Assembly: GCA_905147135.1 (NCBI GenBank)
Contig: LR990058.1
Location: 14,607,349-14,671,348 of the forward strand
Direction: 5' to 3'
DNA from: Blastobasis lacticolella
Lineage: Eukaryota; Arthropoda; Insecta; Lepidoptera; Blastobasidae
DNA: 64,000 nt
This document shows positions 1-13,900 of the stretch, one piece after another (position 1 is the stretch's first letter; the number at the start of each line of letters is the position of its first letter). Made by a program: the position numbers and the translations under genes. The notes beneath the pieces were generated by a model that saw only the letters and a list, made by a program, of their open reading frames with translations, was not told where the DNA came from and did no database searches.

Positions 1-184
1 TCTGACCTTCATGAATTTGCAGGTTTCATCACGATGTTTTCCCTCACAGTAAGAGCATCGGTTAGCATTCAACTAAGGTAAATAACTCAGAAAAGAGTCA
101 TTGGTACATGGCCGCAGCGGAATCGTACCCGGTACCTCACGCTTGCGAGTCGGATACCTTAACAATTCGGCCACCGACGCTCCT
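1..184 (-). mobile_element. tRNA-derived SINE (family 1), partial
   Basis: Minus strand carries the tRNA-like head GAGCGTCGGTGGCCGAATTG and GGTACCGGGT-type box B, then the SINE body (CACATTCAGGC-like). Cut by the window edge. Confidence 0.75.
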
Positions 185-451
185 TGTTTTATCTTATAAT
201 CATTGTATTCAAATTTAAACGTGTCCTGCTGCCTATCACAAATACAAAATAAAAATCTTGGGATAATTAATAGACATACACAACCATGGTAAACAAATAA
301 AAAATATCAAGTTTTATCTTAAACTATTCAGTACTTAGTAACTGGAATTGTACCCAGCAGAGGAAGCGTTTTCCGGTACCGCGTCAACATCAACCTACGC
401 ATCAATATCAACGAGCGTTGTAATAATACATTGTAATTCATACAATTAACC

Positions 452-672
452 ATTACGAGTGTAATGGGTGTCACACAAGGCGACTAATGTTTTCGAGACA
501 AAAGATCAAGAGTCTCCGTAGTCTGGAAAATGGGCAGCAGCATTTTCCATTGTTATATTTAGACACTGCGATCTCCAACCCGCCTGCCAAGCGTGGAGAT
601 TATGGCAATAACCTCCCCTTTCGTGGGAGAGGCCGTAAGTCCTGCAGTGGACTGTGACGGGCTGTGTTGATG
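452..672 (+). repeat. 265-bp dispersed repeat (family 4), partial
   Basis: Shares GGCGACTAATGTTTTCGAG, TGGGCAGCAGCATTTTCCAT and CCTGCAGTGGACTG with seven or more copies here. Its TGATGATG-type tail suggests RTE-driven mobilisation. Confidence 0.75.
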
Positions 673-1414
673 AATACATACAATGCACCTTTTGATCCTC
701 TATACGCATCTAGTCGGATACGCATAATGACTGCATGTAGGTAATGACATAGGTACATGTTTATCTACATAGAGAAAATTTTATTCTGTTAAGTAAAAAG
801 CTTACAAGTAGATACCTAAATTTTTTGACATAAACTGCCAAATTACAAATTGATTATTAATTATTATTAATTAGTAAGAGCAGTTTGATAGCAGCACATG
901 CATAACTCCAATTTAGCTTCATAACATTACATATAATATGCCCATGGGCGCGCTATTAACATTTTACTGTTAACCAAAAGATACAACAGAACTCTATGGA
1001 ACCCAAATCGAGCTAGCGCTTAGCTTTATTTCATCAAAATCGGTTCAGCAGTCCAGGACACATTTGTGTAAACATTGCAGGGGACATGCACGGGGATCGG
1101 ACAACAATCAAATGGAATATGTTATATTACATTGTTATAAGGCTACATAGTATAGTTGTATTTCATTAGGTAGAAGTTATATAATTTCCATTTATACATA
1201 GATATAGATATTGGACATTGTACACATCACATCCACATTAGTGGAGCAATTTTCTTAATGGAAGGCGGACCCTGGGCCCCCGAATGTGGCGCTGGAGCGC
1301 AACCGGGATTTAACACCAAGTTGTTGATGATGACACGCTTGGAAGGCAGGTTGGAGATCGAAAAGTTTTCAATCTAAAAAACTGATTATGCCTGCAATAC
1401 TTTATTAGGTAGGG

Positions 1415-1535
1415 GCACGACATACGACGGCTTACGACGATGGGATGCCGAAGAACGTGCGAAGTGGAGAAGATTGAGTAGGAAAGCGGCCCCAGGCAGA
1501 GGCCGGGATAAGCGCTAGGACGATGATGATGACTT
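1415..1535 (+). mobile_element. RTE-like LINE 3' end
   Basis: Plus-strand remnant of the 'DAEERAKWRRLSRKAAPGRG' end, followed by GACGATGATGATGAC. The stretch 680-1410 otherwise shows a SINE tail (1256-1334) and AT-rich DNA I cannot assign. Confidence 0.65.
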
Positions 1536-1761
1536 TACTTTGGGACACAGACTTCTCCTATATAAGGCTCACAAGTCCTTGGTGGTCACTGGAACTCGGC
1601 CCTTGTGGTCGATCCAAAAACGCATTGTGATACCAGCAGGTAGGCTGTAAGCTTCTTTGCGCCTGCCAAGCGTTGAGATTATGGCAAAGCCGCCATTCAT
1701 GTAGTCCAGCTGCGGACTATTATAGGCAGTTTTTGAGTGATGTATCATATAGCTGACTTAC

Positions 1762-1908
1762 TTTAGGGAATAGTATAGCCAGGCCATTAGCCTTAGCTAT
1801 TTCGTTCGGAGGCGCGTAGAACCCCGGTATAAGCTCACCAGGTGGTGGAAAATACTCATTCTCATCCTCATCATCCTCACTCTCTTCTGGCGTCGGGTCA
1901 TCCAGTTT
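1762..1908 (-). CDS. TXNDC/NME-like exon 10 (last in window)
   Basis: Codons 387-435. Acidic EESEDDEDENE, then PGELIPGFYAPPNEIAKANG, a motif of this family. Acceptor TCTTAG, donor AAA|GTAAGT leads left; no later exon found in 1-1755. Confidence 0.8.
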
Positions 1909-4900
1909 CTAAGAGAAGATGGCATATCATTTATTGTGCGCGATAAAAGGCTCGCGAGGCCTGTACGTTATTTGGATGCCAGGCCTCTAGATTATGTAGA
2001 TTATATCTATCTCATCGTTGGAGGGTGCGGTGGCGGAAAACCAAGGTAGACAATTCTTCGGAACATTTCTTGTTGCGCGTACGGCTGAACCAGCAATAAA
2101 AAGAAACAAATCCACGGATCAGCGTAACACAAGGCTGTGTATCTATCTTAATAATTGGTTATAAGGTATTAACCTCAGGTACCACAATATCCACATCTTC
2201 TGAATCATCAGGCCGCTCGTTCAGTTCAGCCAATGCTTGCAAATTCTGTAAAAGTATTAGAACCAAATTACATATTAATGTTGTAACCTCGTAAAAGTAG
2301 AGCTTCGGTAGCCTAGTGGTTATGGGGTCCGACTCGTAAGCGAGAGGTCCCGGGTTCGAATCCCAGTGCAGCCATGTACCAACTCTTTTTGAGTTATGAA
2401 CATTTATAGTTGATAATTAACTGAAACTCATCCGATGAAGGAAAACATCATGATAAAATCTTCACATTCAGGCGACTGAATGTGTAACCATGATCCAATC
2501 TGGTCAGGTTCCCTTGTTAACAAGGTCACAGAGGTCAGATGGCAGTCGCTACACTGTAAATTCCTGATCGGCTAAATCCTGGAATTGGACCCGTAGTCTA
2601 CTTATGGAATTGAGCATTGAATCGAAACAAAAATTTGTTCACATCCATGGCAAGTTTGATCTAGAACAAGGTAAGTATATAAAAGTCGTTTATTTGTCTA
2701 CAAAAAAAAAATAGTTTGAAGCTCAGGGAGCTTATTAAAACCGCTCGCATCTACGCGAGCGCTCGCCTTTTAATGCTTGTCTTTTCTATCCCTAGCAACT
2801 TACGGACGAAGTGAAAGAGAGAGGTAACGCACGCGAGCGGTTTCAAAAATAGGGCCCTGGCTTCGATAACTAAGTCATAATTTCCATTTTCATTATACTC
2901 AACAGGACGCAGCCAGTGGGTAGCCTGCACGCGGGTGGACAGAAGGAGGTGATGCTGCACATTACACGGTCAACAAACGTTTATTACAAGACATGTAGGT
3001 TTTATAATAACTCGTAAAACTTATAGTCTTACTTCCTTCTTACAGTCTTCTTCTCTTAGGGTGCACGAAAGGAGCCTCCCCGGGCGACGAATCGTTCCCT
3101 GTGATTGCCACTCCTGGGCACTCTGATAACAGCTAGGTGCGGTAACGCAGGGTCTAGCTGGGCAATCCTTTCACCACGACACCCTTTCCGCCATCGGGAG
3201 ACGCGATCCGGGCGAGCGCTTCATCCTTATATAGTGGATCTTCCAGCTATCCGGACGAGCCGCTTTAGTTCAACCTTTATAACGCGGACGGCCAAGGAAT
3301 GGAACGCATTACCCGCGAGTGTGTTCCCTGATCAATATAAAATAGACGCCTTCAAGGCCACAGTGAATAGGCTGTTCCTAGACAGGCATGCTCCATCATC
3401 GGCCGCATCGTCACTTACCACCAGGTGAGGTGGCGCTCAAATGCCTGGCTAGATAAATAATTATTATTATTATTATTCCTGAACAGACAGGCCGTTGGAA
3501 CAACTGATATGTCTGTATCTCATTATCCTCAACCCATTGACATTCTCAATTAATTAATTTTGGTTTTCTTGTAATGTTCATCCAATCGATTCTTAAAGGC
3601 GTTGGTACTCGGTGCTGATATAACTTGCTCAGTTAACTTGTTCCAAGGTGCCACGACTCTGTTGCTGAAAAAATGCCTGTGCGGGTTGTTGTTGGAGAAA
3701 CTTCGTACCAATTTCGAGTGGTGACCTCTTAATCGAGTGTTCTGATCTCGCTTTAATATTTGTTCAAAGTTCTTTACATCATAATGTCCGATGGTACTCA
3801 TAGTAGAAAAGCATGTCAACTTACCCCACTCCTTAGCAGTTGCATTTTGAGCTCCTCGCGAGCCTTCTTCTTGGCGTCGACAGCTTCCCTGAAAGCTTCT
3901 GTCGCCAAGCGCCTCATTTCTGATAAGCGTCTGACCCGCTGCTCCAGCAAATTTTCCTAAAGGAAACACATAGTCAGACTGACAGACTATCTTTACATGG
4001 TATAAAACAAAGTCGCTTCCCGCCGTGTATGTACGCTTAGATCTTTAAAACTACGCAACGGATTTTAATGCGGTTTTCAACAATAGATAGAGTGGTTCAA
4101 AAGGAAGGCTTATAAGCAAGAAAAAAGGGTAGGTAGGGGTAAAGTAGGTGTCAAACGCAAACGAAGTCGCACCGGGTCCACTGGTAATATATAAATGCTA
4201 AAGTTTATTAAGGTTGTGCTTTCGCTCACAAGTGTCCGGAGTGCGCCTTGACCATGATGCAGGAATTGGCAGATCAGGTTATTACAGTGGAACGACTGCT
4301 ATCTGACCTTCGAGACCTTCCAGGGTAACCTGACCAGATTGGATCATGGTTACACTCATTCGCCTGAATGTGCAGGTTTCATCACGATGTTTACCCTTAC
4401 CGTAATACCTTTCACACCCTTTCACCTACTGTACGCTAATAAGTTATCCCAAATTCGAAGTCTGCCCTGCACAACCCTTTAGGGAATAACCTAGTTGATA
4501 GAAAAACGTCGAATAACTCCCGACCTAGTATACAGTCATATACTTAAGAACCACCTCGACTAAACTGGCTTTTAAACAAAGAAAACCGCATCAAAAACGA
4601 TCTACCTGTTCGGGAGCTAAATACGATGCTACAGACAGATAAATACATGCAAACATACATGCCCACACATACATACACAGAACATACATACACAGAGCCA
4701 TAAGATATACACATCAAACTTATAACACCCCTCTTTTTTCGTTCGTAAATGTGGGAATTAAGATTATTATTTTATTAATCTTCAATTTTATAAAATGTCG
4801 GTAATGTTCTTAAATTAAAAACCACACATGCGGGTACACCGCAGTCTATGAGAAAGCGGCCATCGCTCTCGACAGGTAAGACGTTGTCTGACTGCGGACA

Positions 4901-7900
4901 CAGCACCATCAATGCTCTGAGCTGTCTTCCTCAGGTAATCTTGCTTAATCGTATAACTCGTATTTTTTCTATGTTCTATTTGCTTTCTTTAGAAATTACA
5001 ATTTTAATGATTGTGAATTTATCAGTATTTTGCTAATTCAAAGTACATTGTTTAAACTAATAAAATACGTCCTCTCGATCTGTTGCTGTCTATTTAGTAT
5101 GTTATTGGCAATCATATACATGGATTTATTTTTCATATTTCTTCGTTCCATTTCTATACACTTACTCCCACATACAGATTCATCAGAGCCTCATCCTATA
5201 AGCATAGGGGACCACCTCATTGACATACCCTCTTCTTTGTCTTCTCATCACGCCGGATTTGCCAGATGTGCTCTCTCGTTTGACTGAAGGTCTTGTAATG
5301 GTCAAAGGCGGTCTCCCGCGGGAGCTGCTCCTTCGATGCTCTACTCTCGTCGTAAGGAGGTATCTCCTCGTACAGGATGTGTCGGACGAGGGCTGAGAGA
5401 AAAGGGGGTAACATAATAAGAAGAGAATGGTCTACGTTGAGTGTTTCACGGTATGATTATTTTTAGAGTGCCACAAACTAATCTGCTCCGATGGCCAAAA
5501 TTGGAACTAAGTGACACAGATAAGTTTGTGACAAGCTAAAACCTATTCTCAGTCCAGTGCATTCTATGTTCAGACATCTGAGAAGTGCCTTCAATATCAT
5601 CAACAGCTCGTTGAAACTCTACTATGAAACTTAAACATCTCCCCATAAAATGAGCATCCCCACATACAGAGAAAGTTACTGCTCATTGTCTATGAAGGTT
5701 CTACTTGGTAATAATATGTCTCAGTGGTGCTCCGGCCCTAGACCCGGCCAACGTGTCACTGTGTGTTTCCTTCCTACTTTCCTACGTTCCTCTCTTTTGA
5801 TTCTCATTTGTTTTTTTATACTGATTAAAAGAGATATTAAATGTCCTAATCAATAAAGTTTTGAGCCTTGAGTTACTTTATCTTTGCTAACGGCACTGTT
5901 AAGATATTGATGTCATATAGTACTACTCTGACAAAAACATTGCAGCAATTATAAGATAGAATCTTCATCAACTATATTAACATCATGCACGGCCTCGCGT
6001 CCGCTAATTAACTATGGATCGATCGAACTGTAAATCACCAATGCAGCTCAACGGCAGTTAAATTTGTAGCTGAATGCCAGAAACTCGTAAAACTGCCATT
6101 GAGCTGCGATTACAATCTGATTACAATTCGATCGAAGCATTGATCGATCGCGGCTCTGGTATGAAGTATTTTTTCATACATGTTCTACAAAAATAGCAAG
6201 TAGAACTCACGCACGAAATCCACTTTATCGTCAAGGCACCTGAAGCATATAGCCAAAGCTTCACCAGACAACAGCTTCTGGATGGAAGCCTCGTTTACCG
6301 GAGCGTCGCCAGCGTACAGGACATCTAGTGCCTGTTCTTCGTCTAACTGGATAGTCTCACGGCCCACCATTATGATGTCTGTATGAGGTAAAAGTTCACT
6401 AATGAATTGGTAAAGTCTAATTTAGTCTAGGAAAGCGGACCCCGGTCCCCCGCGAGTCGCCCGGATGCACAACCGGGATTGAACGCCAAAATGATGATGA
6501 GTTCAAGTCTAGTTTAGTGCCGATCTTTGAGTATCATTACGTTACCTTTCCTACTTCCTGTTGCACCCTTTCTTTCCATTCTCCATACAAAATATAAAAA
6601 ACATGGCCGACAGAAAAAGTTGGATAACCCACGACCAAGTTAACCTAAACTCAAATACTGAACCGATATTATTGAAACAAAGCTAATAAATAACCACGTC
6701 GATAAACTGTCTCACTCAAATAGAGAAAACCGCATCCAAATCGGTCCATCCTTTCGGGAGTTACTATGCCACATACAGACACACAGATACATATATATAG
6801 AAGCTACCCTGATTGGAAAAGGTCGTGCAGCCATCATCGTGCGACGTGCGGTTTTGAGATCTCCTATTGGTCGAGCGACGTCAATCGTACGACCGGGGAC
6901 GCACGACCGTTGCCAATTGGGACAGCGCAACACATGTCAAGCTTATAACACCCCCATTCTTTCGTCGGAGGTTAGACTCACCATGCGCATCCCATCGCTC
7001 ATACAGTTCCGGATGCGCGTGAGTGGCATGAGGCCAGAACAGTATGAAGTTGTACTCCTTCAGGTGTGGCACCATGAGCTCAGCTCGGTGCTTCTTCCTC
7101 TCCGCTTGTCGCTCAGCCCGACGGACCGCTTGGTTCGACAGCTCCTTGTTGGACTCGTCTGCCCGAGACTGTATCCATGCCTGTACGGTTTAGAAGTCTA
7201 TGAAAAATCACGGTATGATAAATATGCTTCGGCAATTCACACATCGCCATCTAGCCCCAAAGTAAGCAAAGCGTGTGTTAGAGAAGGTGCCAGAGAACTG
7301 ATAAACTACTTATGTATTTATAAATATATACTTATTATACCAAATTTAAATTCATCATTTCAATTTCTGCCCGGCTGGGAAACGAAGCCGGGAAGTCTGC
7401 ATGGCAGACCGGCCCGTTAATCAAGTAAACAAAAGCCAAGTAAATTTCTCTACCTGCAATTATTTTCCTCGATCACATAACGTGAGGCTTAAAATGAGCT
7501 AGGTGTGGTAAGCGCGTTACGTCACCGTGCGTGCATTAAACTTTTACAATATTAAAAAATAAGTCTCACAGTCAGATCGCCCTGGACTAGTGCTATTAAT
7601 CTCTAAAATCTTCGAATAACGCTCAGCCATGAAGAAATGGTATTAGGCTCGACATACTGTAGATAAAATGGTATTATTACAGCCTCACCGCCAAACCGAA
7701 AAAATGGTACTTACCTATGTACAGAACATGAACCTAGGTGTTGAAAACTATTTAAATAATTTAAATGCTACTTCAAAAAATTATACTTTGTAGTTTACTA
7801 CGAAGTATAATTTTTCACAATCAATATCTACTTGTCTAAGTAAACTAACTTTAGCTAGTTTACTTAGACAAGTAGATATTGATTGTGAAAAATGGTGTTA

Positions 7901-10900
7901 CCTACATCTGTATTCACAAAAAGCCTATACCTACTTGAACAAGTAAAGTTGTTACTTCTCTAAGTAAAGCAACTTTACTATGCGTTCTTACAGTGCTCTT
8001 CTACTATAAGAACGCACTGCGTTCAATACGGCCCTATGATTGGTCAATTTCGTTCATTTTGAGTATAATTGTCAATTGTAACCATGTGCGTTTACGGGTA
8101 TAGCTCCGTATTCATAAATACAGTATAAAATACAGTTACTGTTGCCTGTAAATTACGTTGTTATGTAGCGAAGTAAATTATGGCCAAATTCACGCCCAAT
8201 TTCTGTTCTAATTTGGAAATGCTTATTAGAATTGGTGCAGAGATTTTGTGTTCAAATCGAGGTTAATTGAATTTAGGTTTAGATGAATTCGATTCTGATT
8301 ATAGATGTACCAGGTAATGAAAGCACGTCAACATTGCTTGCTTTCTCGTACCGTGACATCATCATCATGAAAGCGAGCAATCCCGACTTCTAGCAAGGTC
8401 CGCTGTCCTACTTTTTCTTCTCCACTTTGGTCGATCTTAGGCCTCCTCAGGCTCGATTTTAGGCATTCTCACGTGCGGGACTACTTACCTGATATAGGCA
8501 GGTTTAGGCACCCATTTCCCACTTTATCTGTAATATTGACAGATTCGTTCCCAATACGGATGATTTCAAGATCCGCGTTGCAGCTAGCCATATATGGCTA
8601 GAGTATACTCTGTTTTGGCGACGTTCAGCTTCAAATCACCGTAGCACTTCCTTCCACGTGTTCACCCTGGTCTCAAGATCCTGTCTAACCTTGCTCACCA
8701 GTGCGATGTCATGGGTGTGATGCGATGGCTTTTTACGTGCGGCGACTACCATCCGGCTCGCACAACCTGTTAGAGTAAAGCCGGTTTGCCAGAGCTTCGT
8801 CCGTCTGTTAGCACCCACGGGGACCCACGGGCAGATGAAGTTGGCTTAGCCACATGAAATGGTAGTTGGTCCCATACCCCATTAGGCATTCTCGCACCTT
8901 GGTTCTCGTGTAAAGTTCAATTCAACCGAAATAGTATAAGTTTTTTCGTCAAGAGGATATGTTAAATGTGATTTGTGCGGAGGCTGCGATGTGTGTATGT
9001 AGCTAGAAAATCACGCATGAAGTAGATACGATAAAGAAACATTTATGTTAGATACAAACATTGGATTGAGCACGATCGCCGTTTAGGAACATTTTGTTCA
9101 TTTGAAGAAATTGATGTGCAAATTAATGTCCTCCAGCAGAACAAATCGCAGCAAGCGTCAATTATTTTAATTTTAATTTTAAATATGGCCGTGTGGTGAC
9201 TGGCAGAGTAGAATAGCACCAACCCATTACCCTCATGGGTGTCGTACAAGGCGACTAATGTTTTGGAGGCAAAAGATCAAAAGTCTCCGTTGTGTGGAAA
9301 ATGGGCAGCAGCATTTTCCATTGTTATATTTAAACACTGCGATCTCCAACCCGCCTGCCAAGCGTGGAGATTATGGCAATAGCCTCCCCTTTCGTGGGAG
9401 AGGCCCTAAGTCCTGCAGTGGATTGTTACGGACTGTGATGATGATGATAAATTTTAATTTGGTTTGAAAATTATGTATTTTTTATATCCGGCACAGCCGG
9501 GTACTCGGCCGGTTCCTTGAAATAGTACTGAAACCGCCGTCTATGTCTAATGCTAATATGCTAACAGATAAGGAAACATAGGATTGTCCTAATAACTGGA
9601 TTTTTATTTAAACTCTTTCAACCACACTTTTATTAGATAACAATATCAGACTGACCTTGAACTGTGATTTTACCTATTAGTAGGTAGGTAAAGTAGTAGT
9701 AGTTAGAAGGTAAGTCGATGCCAGCTCAAAATACACAGCGTAAGTATAATCTAATGAGATACTTGCAAAGTAAACGCAATCGCTTGTTATGTTATGACTG
9801 CCTGGTGGTGCCTGCCATGCCTAGGAATATATATTCCTATATATATTCCTAGGCATGGCTAAAACATATTGTTTAACTTCAGCGAACGTACCAGCACCCG
9901 TAGCATGAAGGGCTTTGTCACGCGCGAGACACCGAGACCACTCTGTGGCCCTAGCACAAGTGTGTCCGCGACAAAGCTCGCGCCGCGAGAGAGCGTTTGT
10001 CACTTTCTCTCAATACTAAGACGAAAGAGATAGCAATACCTATGTCGCGCTTTTTCTCGCTTATCGCGTGCGAGAGCAACTAGTGCTAGGCCTACTGGCT
10101 ATCTCTGACGAAGTGGCTAGTGTTGAATCAAGCGAGATAAAAAGTTCTATGTCGCGCGACAAAGCTCGTCGTGCTACGCAGGGTGGGTCTTCAACCTTTA
10201 CTATCGCCAACCGTAAGCTTGTTTGGCACAGTTGGTGGTATAAAAAAAGGTATACGTGGGAAATAGGTGCCTGAATCTGCCGGTATCAGAAAAGAGGGTG
10301 ACCCAGTGGTGACCCAAGAAGCGATGGATTGACAACGCGAGAGCCAACGGCTTGCCTCGAAAGGATGCCGAAGACCGGGCGAAGTAGAGAACTTTGAGTA
10401 GGAAAGCGGACCGGGAGAGGCCGGGATAAGCGCTGAGACGATGATGAGTGGTATAAAAAAAGTGAAATATCTCTTTTGTACTCGATGATGTAGGATAACC
10501 TACAAGTGACCACTTTCCATCAGGTTTCGCTTGCCAGTTTGGCTACAGAGTGACATAAAATTTTAAAAATACATACCATTTCATCCGGTGTCGCTTGGTC
10601 TAACGGAAATGCTGGGCGGGTATCGCTCGCTCCCTTACGACTCTGGCACAGGTATCGATACTCAGTCGTAGCGATTTCTTCCAGCCCAACAGTGTTCACG
10701 CCACGGTACACTCTCGTCACTTTCTTCTTCTGTTATTGACATAAAACTCATCATAATCGATCACCTTCATCATAACTTAGGTACTAGGTGCGATGACAGT
10801 CAAATGCCTGCATCATCATCACAGCCCGTAACAGTCCACTGCAGGACTTCTGGCCTCTCCCACGAAAGGGGAGGTTATTGCCATAATCTCCACGCTTGGC

Positions 10901-13900
10901 AGGCGGGTTGGAGATCGCAGTGTTTAAATATAACAATGGAAAATGCTGCTGCCCATTTTCCAGACTACGGAGACTAATTGATCTTTTGCCTCGGAACCAT
11001 TAGTCGCCTTGTACGACACCCACAAGTGTAAGGGGTTGGTGCTATTCTACTCTGCCGGACACCACACGGCCAAGTTTGTTTACTCCTGGACTTGCTTGGC
11101 GTTAATATGCCGGTTGTAGTCTCGTGCAAGAGGGCCCGGGATCCGCGTTGACCATGATCCAGGATTTGGCAGATAATATAATTGCACTGGAGCGACTGCT
11201 ATTAGACCTCCGTGACAATATTAACAGAGGAACCTACCCAAATTGGATCATGGTTACACATCCCCTGAATGTGCAGGTTTGATCACAATGTTTTCCTTTA
11301 TCGTATGTGCATCAGTTACACAGCTAGTGGCTACAGTAGCTAGTAGTAGAAGTAGCTAGAAGTACAGCTAATGAACATAACTCAGAAAAAAAAGATTGGT
11401 ATATTCCTGTGGCCGAATATTCGACGAAATCACTATTCATGGAAAATTTTAAGAATAACTATGCTATGTCGCTAATTGAGGTCATCAGCATCGACATGGT
11501 AGGTATTACATATAGGTTCCGTTTACCGCCGACGCTACTGTCCATGGATATCTGTTGGGGAATACCCTGAATTTATATTTAAATACTTACTCAGTGTCAT
11601 TCATACATTATTTACTTTATCGCATCCGGCAATGTGCGTATCTAGCTAGGTAATCATATTTGTGTGCAGCCTTTAGTTTATTTGTATTACGCAGTCATCT
11701 CTTTTTAGTTAATGTGCCTGAGCACAACCGTCACATTAACGCCAAGAATTAATATACTTTTTTTAAACGATTTTCATTATAAAGATATATCGTAATTTTA
11801 CAAATACCAGGAGCTAGCGGACAAAGTCGCAAGCAAAACTTAACCTTTGATTATGGTATGAGAGCTAGCATTTTAGGTACCTCATGTCACCCGATGGAAA
11901 GTGACCATGGGATCGAAAATACATGCCTTTTTTTTATTAAAGATACCTATTTAGACTTCAAGACTCAATGTTATAGGTAGGTACTTACCTGAAACCTTAT
12001 ATGTCACGTAACATAATAAAGTCACACTACACTTGTACACTTACACTTGTAGGTGTCGTACAAGGCAACTAATGTTTTCGAGGAAAAAGATCTAGAGTCT
12101 CCGTAGGCAGGAAAATGGGCAGCACCGTTTTCTATTGTTATATTTATAAAAGTGCGATCTCCAACCAGCCTGCCAAGCTTGGAGATTATGGCAGTAACTT
12201 CCATTCTCGTATTTCCCTAAGTCCTGCAGTGGACTGTTATAAGCTGTGATGATGACGAACAAAATAAATACGCAGACTGACCTGCTAAGTTGTTCAGTCC
12301 ACGAGATGGAGAATGATAACTGTCGCCCATAACGCGTTCTCACTGTAGAACGCATAATGAACACCTCATGTCTGTCTAGGATTGCCAACCCTACTATACA
12401 AATACGAGTATAGTATCCTACTGTTGTCGGTGTCCGCCTACTACTATTTTAGAATTTTAATATAGTAGGCGAAACTACTAAAGTTTATAAGGAAAGTCGC
12501 TTATCGGTATCGCTAACCGTAAAACGGAATGCGTCCTGAATTTTAATGTTAAGAATTCAGAAATAACTCAATTAAACACCACCTGGACCAGCTAACTACT
12601 TACTGAAGATCAATTTTATAAAAAATAAATTTGATTAAAAATACTACCTATATATTTTTTAATGAATTCACTGTTTACTTTTTATGGCTGCTGAATCCGA
12701 AAATACTATATTTGGTCTTAAAACATGTATATGTGTAAGTAACTGCGCCACTTTATCGAAGCACACAAGTACAAATTAATTGATGTGATGAGATGTCATT
12801 TGATGTATTTCGTACCTAAGCATTCATTATTTGGCTGCCAGTTAACAGTTCGTTCAACTGAACGCCTTTGAATAAATAGGTTGGAATTACCAATAACCTC
12901 ATTCAACACAAATATGTAATTAACACGCCTCTGTGTGAGTATCGAACCCACTACAGTCAGAACAGCAAGTTAGCAACTATTTAGCTGAGCTACCGGATCA
13001 GTCAAATAATACTACACATTGTTAGAGTTCTAAGAAGCAGTAAACTACCTACAGAGATACGCGAGTGTAAATCTGACAATAGTTTTGGTAGAAAATTAAA
13101 ATCAATGTTGCTGAAAAAAGCTTACTACTCGGTAAATGAGTTTATTGACGAGTGAATCCTGGAGTCACCCTCAGTGGTAGAAATTGACTATTATTGTTAA
13201 ATAATTGAGTAATTACAATGGGTATTGATATAATAATTTATATTTTTATCTGTATATTTTTTCATATAATTGACTATTCATTTTTATTTTGTTCACTTGA
13301 CATTTACACAATTTTTTTTCTTGACAAAGTATGTTTATATCTAATTCTTATATTGACATTATTTTGATATTCAAATTGACATTTATTTAATTTACTTACC
13401 TAGTTGATGTCATTTATGTATAATTTTATTGAGTTTATATTGACATGTTTAGTTTGTTTTGAAGAATTCATCTAATCATTATCAACATTAACAATTATTA
13501 CATAATGTATATTGATATGACGATGTAAAATATTCACTATGAATAAATGAATATGAATATTAATAAGTAATAGTTTCGATAGTAGGTACTAAGGTTCAGG
13601 AGTCAACATACTTACGGTAATAAACATGTACACCGGTTTACTTTGATTTCGGAATCTCTCGAGTTCGGCTATTTCGTCTGATGGCACCTACAATGTGGAT
13701 GAATGGTTAATAAACAGATGTACTACGTTTTACAATAAAATGACAGACATAACACGTATTTAACCTATAGGTTCACATGATTCACCGTGTTACTACTGTG
13801 TTATATCTACTGTTTTTCAAAGTCCACTTTAAAATGTCTACTCTACAGATGTCTGACCACTCCACCGAAAAGTGCACTCTATCGGAATGAGCACCATAGT

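Noticed and set aside
6839..7420. 193-codon plus-strand ORF
   Set aside because: It is antisense to TXNDC/NME-like exon 5 and a SINE; no coding similarity on the plus strand.
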